From Beta vulgaris subsp. vulgaris (Eukaryota > Streptophyta > Magnoliopsida > Caryophyllales > Amaranthaceae), in assembly GCF_026745355.1 (NCBI RefSeq), contig NC_079203.1, positions 42,518,492 through 42,582,491 on the forward strand: a stretch of 64,000 nt of DNA, read 5' to 3'. Shown piece after piece: positions 11,330 through 22,828 of this stretch. Position 1 is the stretch's first letter; every line of letters begins with the position of its first letter. The position numbers and the translations under genes were made by a program. The notes below the pieces were generated by a model, which saw only the letters and a list, made by a program, of their open reading frames with translations, was not told the DNA's origin and did not search any database.

Positions 11330-12214
11330 ATACGTTCTCATAATTATAAGCATATAAGATATAGATTTTTGGAAGTCACTTACTTGGGTTGAGAAAAAAG
11401 AGTAGTAAAAACTAAAAAACACATACAAAAATAACTTAATGAAGAATGACATTATATCCTCGGCGATGCTTATTACAGATTTCGATCCCAATGAAATGTG
11501 CATATAGAAATAGAGATATTAAGGTATATCTTTTTTTTAATGGAACATGAAGACATTAAAAATCCTTGTGTAATTAAAAATGTTTATATACATGTGTCTT
11601 TTATAATCAGTATGATGTTCTTTGTTTAAAATCTTCATGTTCTTTTTTTTTTAATGTTTTTATTCATTGTTGTGATTCTTTTTATATTTTTTATTTCACA
11701 AGTCATATATGCATTTTTTTAATAATCGATATGGTGTTCTGTGTTTGATACCTATAAGTGCTCTAATTATATTTTAAAAAAACTTTTCAAATTTTTATAA
11801 CCCCTGTGGTTAACTCTAATACACCATCGAATTGCATAGGTTATGTTCCTACACATTAACCTTAATTTTAAAAACAAGATTGTATCTTATTCTTTGTAAG
11901 TACATAATTATCTATCTATATATATGTTCTCTCTTAAATTCGAGGTTTGTATTGATGAAAAATTCATATTCTAATTTACTATATAGAAAATTGAAAAGGG
12001 ATTGAAAGATCATTTCGTGAGCACAACCAATACCTATCTTTATTTTTTTCGACCTCTCTCAAGTTTTTGATATAAGAGTTCAAATGCACATTGATAAATA
12101 ATTCAAGACGTATCGCTCGAGACAAGAACTCATTTATTTTCATTTCCCATTAAAAAAGACCTGAAAGAAAGGGCGAGCACTCTTGTATTTTAACCCCACT
12201 TTACTATTCATAGT
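11330..12214. other. AT-rich intergenic, no gene seen
   Basis: Low-complexity AT sequence. Two related ~25-bp segments (AATCAGTATGATGTTCTTTG near 11609, AATCGATATGGTGTTCTGTG near 11722) indicate an internal duplication of roughly 110 bp. Nothing else is recognised. Confidence 0.4.
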
Positions 12215-12843
12215 TGTGGGGAACTGTGTGTTAGTCCTATTGAATTTTAATCTAGCAAGTAATATCTTACAATAATAGAATAACGAAACAACAAAAGAAA
12301 TAAAAGACACAAGAGATCTTTTACGTGAAAATTCAAGAACTGGGAGAAAAACCACAAATACGTACTAGAAATTGATGAGCGTTTAAGAAAATATTACAAA
12401 AGCTCTCCAAAATCTCTCTTTATCTTTTTCTCTCTTGAATAAGAGAATAATAATGAATAATACCATATAAGCGCATTAGGTTAAATCTATTTATAACCTA
12501 ACTAGGAAAACGCATTTTCGCGTCAAATTAACCACCGCTCGATCAGGTCGGGTGACACCACCCGATATTCGGCCAAACAGAATTTGCAAGCGGGACCCAA
12601 TCGAGAGGGGATCACCCGGTCCTAAATCGTTGATCACGCCGGATCAGGCAACCCTGCCCGATGTGATCGAGTACTCCTACTTCTGCCCCTGTTGTATCTT
12701 CGTCTCGGGACCAATCGGGCGGTACTAGCCCGACCTGATCGGGCGAGGTATACGAACAGCAATTATGACGCAATTTCTTCCACGCAACCTCATCTCACAA
12801 GCATACACACACCTTGAGCCCCATATTGACTATATGTCCAACA
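12215..12843 (-). mobile_element. Copia-type LTR (3' LTR of a truncated element)
   Basis: On the minus strand it begins TGTTGGACATATAG directly after the polypurine tract AAGTGGGAGATTG (12844-12856 on the plus strand) and ends CCCCACA at 12215. At ~629 bp and adjacent to a copia RNase H, it is the 3' LTR. The LTR contains several copies of a palindromic motif (CCCGATCAGGTCGGG-like, 12540-12750) that make it locally GC-rich. The 5' LTR, gag, integrase and most of RT are missing. Confidence 0.75.
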
Positions 12844-12939
12844 ATCTCCCACTTGGAGATAGGTGTAAGTGAAGAACGCCTTATACCATCATCATCCTTT
12901 CATTCATCTCAATTCCTAAAGCACCATCCTCATCAACAA

Positions 12940-13318
12940 TTACTGAAGGCCAACTAAGGTCCTGCACGACCTTAGTTTGTCACAACTCACACTCTTAGTG
13001 AGCATATCAGCTGGGTTCTTAGCACCCAACACTTTCTCCAGATACAACACATTCTCCTCAACTGAACTCTTGATGTAGTGAAAGCGTTGGCGAATGTACT
13101 TAATCCTATAATGATAAATGGGATTCTTAGCCAAATGCACCGCACTTTGACTATCACTATAAAGTATCATTTTCTCCTGTTTAACGCCCATCTCTTCAAG
13201 AAAATCAATGAGCCATTCCATCTCCTTACCTGCCTCCCACACAACCACATACTCAGACTCTATAGTAGACAAAGAGATACACTTCTATAACTTGGACATC
13301 CAGCTCACTGCAATACCA
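12940..13318 (-). pseudogene. Copia polyprotein RNase H fragment
   Basis: The frame gives STIESEYVVVWEAGKEMEWL and DSQSAVHLAKNP, typical of the Ty1/copia RNase H C-terminus, ending about 100 bp before the polypurine tract. Upstream codons for GGIAVSW are readable through an in-frame TAG near 13285. Homology stops at about 13318, where the flank module copy 2 begins. It is a 5'-truncated retrotransposon remnant with no activity expected. Confidence 0.75.
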
Positions 13319-13329
13319 CCTACATTTTA

Positions 13330-13500
13330 CAAAATAAAGGGAATCATAAAATAAATAACATTTTGGTTTCGGAAAATTACAATTTAAATCCACTTTGTCA
13401 TTCCTAAATATAAAATACGATTTGAATACAAATGAAAGTAGTAATTGTTTTTTATCTAATGACTTACTAATTTACTTTTTTATTTAAGAATTGGTAAGAT
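13330..13500 (+). repeat. CNL-flank module, copy 2 (short)
   Basis: Matches 100-147 plus 1569-1660 with the MULE absent, reading AAATCCACTTTGTCATTCCT across the MULE target site, and also matches 14770-14890. It therefore serves as a natural empty site for the MULE at 148-1568. The copia remnant abuts its left end. Confidence 0.6.
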
Positions 13501-14098
13501 GAAGTATCCTACTAGACCAAAACCTTAAACAGGTCAACCTGACTCGGGTTAGCAGGCTAGACACTCCAAGAGTGGGGAGGATGGTAGGGAAAATCCCTAC
13601 CCTCAAAAGTGGTTTGAATATAAATATTAATGCTTATTGCAGTTAAACATGGACCAGTTTGATTATTTTTTCAACCGGGGGAGGGCCTCTAAGTTGTAAA
13701 GAAATAGAAAAAATACAGGGCGATTTTGCATTGGGGAAAGAAGAAGGGGGTGAAGGTGAATACTAGCTAACTCCGTCATTTTAATAAGTAACACACGATT
13801 CATATATGAAAATGTCATAATAAATGACACACAAACTTGAAATGACAAAAAATCAAACATTTTTATTACAAATATGCCACTAAAAAGTAAGAGGGATCAC
13901 ACTTTTTTATTTCACCCCTTTAATTACCTTACTTTGTTGTGGTGCCAACATTTTCTCTCTAAACTACTAGTTTTACCTCTACTTCCTTTATGTTTTACTT
14001 ATTAAGAAATGCATGAAGTATATATTTTAAACCAAGGAAGATAATATTATGTATATATTCTCTATTAGTCACGACTCTTTATAATTATTGTGAATTGT
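13501..14098. other. Intergenic with a short perfect hairpin, no gene
   Basis: No coding sequence is recognised. GGTAGGGA and TCCCTACC around 13587-13606 form a short perfect stem. The rest is AT-rich. Confidence 0.4.
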
Positions 14099-14110
14099 AC
14101 ATTTGTACTT

Positions 14111-14674
14111 TTTTTTTTGAAAATAACATTAACTCATTAATTCAAAGTCATACAACATTTACAATAGAAGTTTAAACTAAAAAAACATATCAAAATGATA
14201 TAAATACAATTCTAATATGACAAAATTACGATCGTTGATTATATCTAACACTTCTAAAAATATCGTCTTTCACATCGATATCTGATGCTACCTTCTACAA
14301 GGGGATATGTCGATGTTTTGTAATTTTGAAGTAGATCTAGATTCAATTCAAGTGATTGTAACCCCACACAAATTTTGATCAACAAATCAACCTCTTGAAT
14401 TACACAAATACCAAAAACAATTTGTTCAAACTCTCACATGGAGAGAGATCAAACTCTATATATGGGTAGATAAAACTCCATTAGAGAGAGACTAAAGTTT
14501 ATTAGAAATATTAACTTAACAAAGCTAGGAACAAAAGGAGAAAATGGGTTTACCACCGTCCAAAAGGATGATGGTAGCCCCTAGGTTAAAAATTAGGATT
14601 TGTGGGAGAGGAGAGAGAAGAGAGAAAAAAAAGGAAGAGGCATGAGGGGAAAAAGGAGGTTTTCCCGTCTCTGG
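14111..14674 (-). mobile_element. Short LINE-like insertion with 12-bp target duplication
   Basis: A 12-bp direct repeat ACATTTGTACTT flanks it (14099-14110, 14675-14686). A T-run at the left end is the poly(A) tail of a minus-strand insertion, preceded (reading the minus strand) by GAATTAATGAGTTAATG, a common style of plant LINE 3' end. With ~560 bp and no ORF it is a 5'-truncated or internally deleted non-LTR element. Confidence 0.7.
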
Positions 14675-14769
14675 ACATTTGTACTTAATTGGACCCTTTG
14701 TTACTTATGAGATTATGTTAACATTTTTCTTTTCATTTACCTCAAAAAAGCTCACAAAATAAATCACAT

Positions 14770-16740
14770 CACAGATAAAACAACATGTTCGTTTTGAAAA
14801 TTTACAAATTAAATCCACTGTCATTCTGGAAAAAAACGACAATTTCGATACAAGCTAAAGTAGTAATAGATTTTAACTTAATGACTTACACGGATCGAAG
14901 TTTATCACAAATCTAATAGTTTTGATACCATTGAATTTTTTTTGTTAGGTTTTTGCAAAAGCTATTGCTCTCGCAAAAACCTAACAAACCCCAGCCAAAT
15001 CCTAAAGCACCCTAGCCATAATAGGTAACCATAGGGGCTTGATAGCCCTGTGAGCCACCTCGGACTCCTCACAACAGCTGTTGGTCCCCTCCCCCTATCC
15101 CCCTATTCCGAGAAGGTTTTGTGGCTCAGCCTTGTTAGTGTCGTCGTCGGTCTCTCCTTCCCCCCCTCGCCTGTTTGTCAGTCCCTTCTCCCTCATCCCT
15201 TGTCTCATTATCGGTCCCCGTTCCCCGGTAAGTCTTGTGGCTCGGCCTCTTTCATGCATCGTCATCGGTCTCCCCTTCCCCCATCCCCTGTTCGTCAGTC
15301 CCCTCTCCCCCATCTTCTGTTCATCGGTCCCCTCTCCCCCTCCCTCCTTCCCCTCCCCTGCGAGTCTAGTTGTGATACCAGTGTTTTGAGTCTTTCGTCT
15401 CTGATTTTGCACGTTGGTTAGTCAACCCCCTCCTCGTCGTTGTTTATATATATCGGCGTTCATGGTCCTCGTCCCCGTACCCCTCCTCGCGTTAGGTAGG
15501 CACAATCCCCTGTTTAGTGTTGTGGTTGGTTTGTGCTTCCCCCTCTCCCCCCCTCGTTGTTGGGATCTAGTTACATTTGTTGTCTGTATGTCTGGTTTTT
15601 TCATAAAATGCGTGTTAAATCTCCAACTAATAGGAGTGCATTATTTCTCTCGAGTTGCTAAAGATTTTGTCCGGGTTAGTTGTGGCCATCGACAAGTGTT
15701 TGTTGGTTGGGTTAGAATTGGTGGTTCAAGGTTGTAACAGTATAACATGTCGTTTTTTGGGAATATGTGATGAGGGATAAGGTGACTCAAGAAGTTTGTG
15801 AGCATGTACGAGGTGATGATAGTTTTTCATGGTTCGGAAGTATGCTTTCCGGTTTGCAAACCAAACGTGTGCTCCAGAGCTCAAATTGTTGGGCTATCTT
15901 TCTAGCTTGGCTTGATCTTCATGGTCCTTGCCTTGACAACTTCAAATTTGAAGGCGGCACCCCAGATGACAGCACACCCACTCATCAGCGTTTCTCCTAC
16001 CTCATGGAGAAACCTCAAATACTCTCGAGGGAGAGTATTGAGTCACAACAGAACATGACTCTTCCGCAAATCATGGGCCCATAATCCCAATCAATGGCAA
16101 ATTGTTGGGATTTCTCATGCGGCGAGACGCGACGCTTGTTGTTGGTTGTCCAGATCGAGAACATCATCATCTTATTCTACCACATCCATCAACCATCCGA
16201 TGTTTGAATCCACCAGCACAAGCTCTGACCAGCGACACCCCCCTTTCTAAGTGGCTTTTTATCAATTTTACTTATTGTTATTTTAGATGGAGTGTAGGAA
16301 CTCATAAAATTCCTTTAGCTTTGTTTCTTTGGTTTAAATTTGGTTGTATTAGCATTAGGTTGTACTTACTCTTTTAATTAATGAACGATTTCTCGTTATA
16401 AAATTTTTTTTAAGACTTATTGTTTATTTGGATTGGCAAAATTTTGTCAATATGATGCGTAGTATTCGTTTTTAGATTGGATGCATAGTAGTCCTCTATT
16501 TCTTGAAAAGGAATAATTTGCTTTACATGCTAATTAGTCTAGTTTATTTCTTATGATGGCATCAGTGAGCTGTACCCCCATGTGTAGTGATTGTATATAT
16601 GGTGTTAAATTTTTTTAATTGAGATAGACGGTGTTGACTTAAAAAACAATTACAGCTTCAAGCACTGATATTAAAACTATGCCTTAAAGAAAACATTGTG
16701 GCATAATGTCCTTTACTTGATCATCTAGCAGTTAGAGGTT
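14770..16740 (+). repeat. CNL-flank module, copy 3 (split by an insertion)
   Basis: 14770-14890 and 16420-16740 together match copy 1 (AACATGTTCGTTTTGAAAAT; GATGGCATCAGTGAGCTGTA; GTGTTGACTTAAAAAA; GTCCTTTACTTGA). This copy is the one that leads, through further insertions, to the intact CNL gene at 19417. The interruption between the halves is annotated separately. Confidence 0.6.
14944..16402 (+). mobile_element. Unclassified insertion, possibly a non-LTR element
   Basis: This stretch interrupts flank module copy 3. It starts with a 13-bp perfect hairpin (GTTAGGTTTTTGC / GCAAAAACCTAAC, 14943-14988). It contains two ~120-bp repeats around 15115-15330 (TGTGGCTC..GCC then CGTC.TCGGTCTC) rich in pyrimidines. 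Its right end reads TTTAATTAATGAACGATTTC, which looks like a plant LINE 3' end. Both sides carry AATTTTTTTT, a weak candidate duplication. Its open frames (15050-15737, 15767-16084) match no family I know. Confidence 0.35.
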
Positions 16741-16959
16741 TATCATTAATGTTTAAGTGCTCGATAAATGAGATGTTTTTAAGAAATTAAGTACCGTTGA
16801 CTTTGGATCACATCAGGTGATCAGATCAAAATGTGGACCTAGGTGAATGATTAATGAAGTCGTTTAGGTGGTTTCTCTCGGTCTTCTCTTTTCCCTAAAA
16901 TTCATGGAGTGGTTGAGTGAATCTAGGGTGGTCAATTTTCTTTGGAATTGTTAAACATT
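16741..16959. other. Intergenic spacer before the fold-back element
   Basis: No gene is recognised. A segment GTACCGTTGACTTTGGATC (16790-16808) is partly the inverted complement of sequence near 3073-3120, suggesting a shared small repeat. Confidence 0.3.
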
Positions 16960-17620
16960 GTCTCAAGTATACTTAAAATCGTCCAAAAAAAAAAATTGAA
17001 ATTATATTCTTAATCTTTTTTCCCCCTAAACCACCACCATCCTTCACATTCTTCCACCACCACCCTTCACATCTAGCCACCACCACCACCACCCGTCACA
17101 TCCAGCCGCCACCACCATTCACATACTGCCACCTGAATCCACCACCCTTATCCTGCCGCGGTGCCACCGAAATTACCCAGAATGAGGATCCACCTTTCTC
17201 CTTCTTCAGCATACCACCGCCACCCACCCACCCCACTCCACCACCCTAACCTCCACTTCCTTCGTCGCACTCTACCTCCCCAACCACCACCATCTTCGCG
17301 TCAGGTAAAGGCTCACGAATTTTTTTTAATATGGGCGAACGTCCGGCGAGGACATTCGCCCCATGGCACAAACGTCCGGCCAGGACGTTCCGGCCATGGG
17401 TGGAACGTCCTCGCCGAACGTTCGCCCATATTAAGAAAAATTTGCGAGCCTTTACCTGGTGGTGGGGGTGACGCGAAGGTGGTGGTGGTTGGGGAGGTAG
17501 GTGATGGCAGGGGGTGGTGGGTGGTGTGGGGAAAAAGGAAGGGTAAAATGGTCTATACAAATAAATTTGAGGCTATTTTAAGTAGATTTGGGGCGATAAA
17601 TAGAAGTTCAGTTATTGAGT
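16960..17620. repeat. Long inverted repeat (hairpin) centred near 17377
   Basis: The arms 17265-17375 and 17380-17510 are near-perfect complements. The pair includes AATATGGGCGAACGT, GGTAAAGGCTC and CTACCTCCCCAACCACCACC on one arm and their complements on the other. Weaker complementarity reaches ~16960 and ~17610. Because of the symmetry both strands show similar open frames (both contain FLIWANVRRG), which is an artefact of the palindrome. The outer arms are CCACCACC-rich. No transposase or target duplication was found. Transcripts would form a long hairpin. Confidence 0.65.
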
Positions 17621-17639
17621 GACCTAAGGATTGTCAATC

Positions 17640-18511
17640 CTACTATGATTGAATTTTCATTGGTTAGAAATAACACATTATTTTTATATCTCTTCTCTCC
17701 TCATTTATTGCATACATATTAATATTTTTTTTTAATGTGTATAAGAGGGTTGGCAACCCTAACCGTTACTCAAACATTTTCCTTTTTTTTAATTTGTTAC
17801 ACTGTTGCCTTGGAAATGAAATCAATAGATTTGATAGATTATTTTGATTACTTTAAAGTAAAAATATAGTCATGTGTGGTCTTGTTAAATTTGTCTCGAC
17901 GTGTAAATTCATAATATCAAATTTTTCTATAATTTTTACTTCAACGAAATAAGAAATATTAAGGATTAAACAATATCTTGAAAAATGTGCATAAGCTAAA
18001 CTTGTTCTTTTCATTCTAGACAAGTTAAAAATGTTATTTGTATAAAATACTTCAATCAAAAAATTAAATGGATAAAATATCGTGACCTTTTTATAAATAA
18101 AAAGAGAAGGCGGTATATATAATGTACACCTGAGAAATTTGAAATAGTACCCTCACTATATTTGATACTCTTTAATCCTGTCAAACCAACTCATTATTTC
18201 TGTTCAATCTGCTCAAAATTCATTCACAAAATATTAATATTCAAAATTACTCATAATCTTCGTAGTTTTTTAAATTAGCAGATTAATATATCTCATTTCA
18301 TCTATTTATTAATCTTTTTTACATTATAAGTTTAATTATAAATGTAGTACAAATGTAGTATATATAATAGAATAACAAGTTTTGAAATTAACGCACACCG
18401 TGTGTGCATATAAGGCTAGCATATTTATGTGTAGTAGTTGGTTGAGATGATAAAACTTCTACTTTATAACTTATTGGTACAACTTATTGGTACTATGTTT
18501 AAATCTTAATA
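17640..18511. other. AT-rich intergenic with a degraded MITE
   Basis: The segment 17865-18010 (ATATAGTCATGTGTGGTCTT, then TCGACGTGTAAATTCATAAT) resembles the inside of the MITE at 30050-30308 and is probably an old relative. No gene is seen. Confidence 0.4.
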
Positions 18512-18631
18512 CTTCATCCATTCGGAAATAAGTGGAACACTTCTTTCTTTATGTGAGAGCTTTTTTCCACTTATTTCTTTATGTGAGAGCTTTTTGAGAT
18601 AAGTGGTTCACTTATTTCATAATAGAAGAAG
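18512..18631. mobile_element. Stowaway-like MITE
   Basis: The ends CTTCATCCATTC and GAATAGAAG-like complement, TA on each side (18510-18511, 18632-18633), length ~120 bp and AATAAGTGGAACAC-type arms fit a Stowaway MITE. The sequence TTTATGTGAGAGCTTTTT recurs inside it and also at 60640-60661. Confidence 0.6.
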
Positions 18632-19416
18632 TATATATAATTTTGTGGTATATATTCCTTGTTGAGCATTTGTCATGGCATGTTTCTAGTGCATAAGAGG
18701 TCTCACGTGGGCCGTGGCAACATATATTTACTAGGAACGCCTTTTAATCTATATTACTAATTTAGTATAGATAAGTATACATAGTTAATTTAATTAATGA
18801 GTACACCCTTCAAAAAAATTTAATGAGTACACCTACACCTAATCATGGTATAACTAGTATTTGAGCCCGGACGTTACCCCTCATCGGTATTATGTTTTCG
18901 AATATGATATATATTTTTTTCCATTCCCACTAAAATATATTAAGGAAAACTCAACATTTAAAATGTACAAATATAATAATGTGGATCCTTAAAGAATGAT
19001 TAAAAGTTGAAATGGTAATTGTGTCATGTATAATTACAAGAGATTATTGGTTCAAATCTTGTTACAAGCTATAACTGCTAACAATTAATTTAACGACATT
19101 TATTGATGGACCAACGTTATTCTAAAGCCATTTGATACAAAACTGAAAATGATATGTTTAGTTTAAACATTGATGTTAATGTGAAAGTCTTTGTTTTGTT
19201 CACACTGCCCAAAAACCCGCTACAAGTACAAGAGGGCAATGAAAGCAATATAAGATTATAAGAGGCATTCCTGACCCAAAAGGGACAGTCTTTCTTTGTT
19301 GCTCCATTGCAAACAATTTGCAAAAAAAATACAAAAACAAAAAAGAGTATTTCCTGATCATTACTTAGTAGTGGCAATTGGCATAAAGAAAAGAGAGAAA
19401 AAGGGAAGCATTGGCA
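18632..19416 (+). promoter_or_regulatory. Upstream region of the CNL gene
   Basis: The 5' flank of the CNL gene. Parts (18780-18860 and 19170-19265) match 2260-2450 in flank module copy 1, so some upstream sequence is conserved between duplicates. Other parts, for example 18860-19080, are absent there and look inserted. A TATAAGATTATAAG stretch near 19248 is a possible but unproven TATA region. Confidence 0.35.
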
Positions 19417-22038
19417 ATGGCTGACAGTATTCTCACAAATCTGGTTCAGCAATTGGGGGGGCTTGCATTGGAAGAATACAAAGTGCTTAAAGGTGTAGGA
19501 GATCAGCTGAGCTCTCTGGAGTATGAGCTGAGATTCATGAAGAAATTCCTGAGGAACTCTGAGGGAAAACAGCAGGAGCATGAATTAGTGGGGGAGTTAG
19601 TGGACCAAATTAAAGAGGTAGCTTTCGAAGCCGAAGATGTTATTGAATCCTTCCTCCTCAATGTTGAAAGGCAAAAGTGTAGGTCAGCATTTGGTAGAGT
19701 CTTCCACGGGCCGGAGTATGCAGTGATGCTCCATGGAGTAGCCAAGCACATCAATGGTATCAAAACAAGAATCGATGGAATATATGATAACAAGGAGAAG
19801 TATGGGATCGAGATGGGGGAGGGTAGTATGAACCCTCACTTTGAAGCTACACTTCAAAGGCGAAGGAAGGAGGTAGATGAAGAAATGGTGGGGTTCAAGG
19901 ATGAAGCAGATACATTGCTGAAGAAGCTTACAGAAGGCTCAATCGGACTGGAGATCATTTCCATAGTTGGAATGGGCGGTTTGGGGAAGACAACAATTGC
20001 CAAAAGGTTATTCAATGATAGGATCATCAAAGACCATTTCAAGAGTCACGCTTGGGTATCAGTTTCTGAAGATTACAATTCCCGTCAGCTCATCCTTGAC
20101 ATCCTCGAAAAAGTGGCATCCAATAAGGAGGGTATTGACAAGTTGGATACAGACAAGTTGAAGGAGATGCTCAAAACTCGTCTCAAGGATAGAAAGTACA
20201 TAGTCTTCTTAGATGATGTATGGCAACCACACATGTGGGATGAGGTCAAAACTTGCTTCCCTGATACTAGTAACGGGAGTAGGATTCTCATCACCACCCG
20301 CGTAACTGATGTAGCCAGGTATACTAGTCCTAGAAAACCTCATTTTCTTCGGTTTTTTACTCCGGAGGAAAGCTGGGAACTCTTTGAAAAGAAGGTTTTT
20401 CAAGGGGATCCTTGCCCTAATCACCTCAAAACCTTGGGGATAGACATCGTCAAGAGATGCAAGTGTTTACCCTTGTCCATTGTGGTGATAGCGAGTATGC
20501 TAGCCAGTAAAGAGAAATCAGAAAGGATATGGGGAAGGACACTCAAAGATGTCAGTGTTCACCTTGGCAAAGATGAAGCATGTCTTGAAATACTAGCTTT
20601 GAGTTACCATAATCTAGAAGTAGAGTTAAAACCTTGTTTTCTCTACTTCGCAGCCTTCCCAGAGGATCATGAGATGTCTGTTTGAAGGCTAATTGCCTTA
20701 TGGTTGGCAGAAGGGTTCATACATCCACTCGGGGAACTAACTCTGGAGGAAGTAGCTGAGAGTTACCTTGATGCCCTCATTGATCGAAGCTTGGTTCAAG
20801 CTGGGACTAGAAGAACTGATGGGGGGATCAAGACTTGTCGTATTCACGATCTTATACGAGATCTTTGCATCAGAGAGGCTAAAAGTGAGAACTTCATGTG
20901 GGCAGCTTCCAAAATCAACGACGCCTCCGCGATAGTAAGCAAATGCAAGCCACGGAGGTTATCTGTCCATCACCACACAAGCCGTACAGTTCTATCAAAA
21001 AATTGGGAGCCTTCTTCAATTCGTGCATTCTTATCCTTTGAATCCCAAAACAGCTTCGTGACCTCTGGATTTTGGAAGAAGCTATACACTGAGTATAAGC
21101 TGTTAAGAGTCCTGGACTTGGGAGCTTCCATTAAAATTGAAACTGTACCAAACGACATAGATGATCTCATGAATTTGAGGTACTTGAGACTCTTCCTTTC
21201 CGCACTCTATATTCCAGAATCAATATACAATCTTCGAAACCTCCAGATGCTTTTTGTGGAGGGTAACACAACACTGAATATTCCCATAGGAGCCTTATTA
21301 AAGCTCCAATGTCTCCAGCAACTCATTTTAGGAAAAAGTTGTACTAGACTCTATGGTAATCCAGCAAATATGTTACCAAAGAAACAACTCAAGAGCCTCC
21401 GTGTCTTATCTTCTATCTACCCTGATAAAGACTTTGAATCTGCTGTGATGAAGGGACTCTGTCCAGATTTAAGAAAACTATCTGTGTGTAGTTCTTATGT
21501 TAATAGTTGGTCCCTAAAGAACTTCTTTACAGGTTTGCCTGATCTACAGTCAATAAAAATATCCTTCTCTGATGCTAATGTTCACAGAGATATATTTAAA
21601 GGTGTGACTGAAAGTCAGCTTCCTTCATCCCTCACCAAGATAACCTTGAAATCCTCCACATGGTCAGAGGACGCTCTGAATATGCTCGGCAAGTTTCCAA
21701 ACCTTCATATTCTTAAATTGGTGGATGTAAAATATCCAGAGCTCACCCCGACTAAAGGTTCATTTCCTAGACTTCATACCCTGCATTTAGACAATGTCCA
21801 AGGAGGGGAAGTGGCCGTACACCCCTCACTTTATGGCCGACAAGAGCTTGCATACCCTCAACTGCGTCATCTCTTCATCAAAAGATGCACCTCAAGATTT
21901 CACCCATTTCAGTTCACATTGCCTAACCTCAAAGATGTTGAAGTTCTATGGCCTGACAATGCATTGGCCGACTTGCTGGAGCAACTAAAGCAAGAAAATA
22001 AAATCAAGTGCAGGTTGCTTGTCTACAAGGGTGAATAA
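19417..22038 (+). CDS. CC-NB-ARC-LRR (CNL) resistance protein gene with one in-frame stop
   Basis: Intracellular immune receptor of the plant CNL class (RPP8/RPP13-like in style), thought to switch by nucleotide binding after effector sensing. I start it at the ATG at 19417 (MADSILTNLV); the upstream in-frame TTG is not a start. One exon of 874 codons. An Rx-type coiled coil with EDVIE at 73-77 is followed by P-loop GMGGLGKTT (185-193), kinase-2 LDDVW (265-269), RNBS-B GSRILITTR (287-295), a GLPL variant LPLS (351-354), RNBS-D CFLYFAAFP (407-415), the MHD-equivalent IHD (476-478) and an LRR region to the end. Codon 423 is TGA (20683-20685) where relatives have Arg, consistent with one CGA-to-TGA change at a CpG. 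The rest of the frame is open, so the break is recent, a sequencing error, or leaves a 422-residue CC-NB protein. Confidence 0.9.
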
Positions 22039-22689
22039 TAACAAAAGTAGTACCATAATAGATAGCCCAAAAATTACTTTTGGTGCTTATCAATTGGAGC
22101 ATTGGTGTTATATCTTCCTTTTTTATATATTGCCATTCATTGCGAAGAAGTTTATCTGTATACTTTTTTTCTTGGTTATAGTTCTACAATTATCCTATGT
22201 CCTATGGTTTTAGTTTCTAAAGTCTTGAAATCAAGAATTACCTATGTCATATGAGTAATTAATTAAGCTCATATTTACAATTTCAATTGTTCAGTGCAAT
22301 ATTGTCTTCTAAATTGGTTTGGTTGCTCAATTTTGGAACATGTTAAGGAACACCCTTGTGCTTTCATGTTCACTGCTACCTTGTCTCAATTTTGGCTCCT
22401 GAAGACTAGATCTATGACATATGTATATATACTCCAAAATCTACGATAAACTCATACCCGTGGGCCATGAAAGAGGGATAACATTCGAGAAATGTCTAGG
22501 TTATAGGAGTATCAGCAAGAAGTATTTCTTGTTTTTTTCCCCTTTCTCTTGTTTTCTGGAAAACTACCTTTTGTAAGAGTCGGCTTTAAAAAAAAACTTT
22601 ATTATAGTATTTTTTTTGTCAGAAACCTTCTTATATCACCCCAAAAAAAGTTGCAAGAGGATAATATACAATGTCGGAGTTGTTATTTA

Positions 22690-22828
22690 TAATTTAAGAT
22701 ACCAATTTGTAGAGGCCTCGGATTTTGACCGATTAAGTATAAGTATAAGTATATATATTTAGCAAAGGATAAAAAAGACATTTCATTGGGGGGACATCAT
22801 AGCTTCCCCTTGGCTTTTATAATAGAGA
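22690..22828 (-). mobile_element. Helitron-like 5' terminal fragment
   Basis: On the minus strand it begins TCTCTATTATAAAAGCC after an A, and its first ~95 bp match the Helitron at 60832 (AGCTATGATGTCC; AAATGTCTTTTTTATCC; GCTAAATATATATACTTAT). TC-type 5' ends inserted after A are typical of Helitrons. I could not place a 3' end, so only the terminus is annotated. Confidence 0.45.

Noticed and set aside
15050..15421. Overlapping Ser/Pro-rich frames on both strands
   Set aside because: Pyrimidine-rich degenerate repeats of about 120 bp; composition explains the open frames.
17161..17622. Open frames on both strands with the same FLIWANVRRG text
   Set aside because: The two strands are near identical because the region is a palindrome; no domain or homolog recognised.
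19411..19416. CNL start two codons upstream
   Set aside because: The codon at 19411 is TTG; the first ATG is at 19417 and gives the usual MADS-type start.
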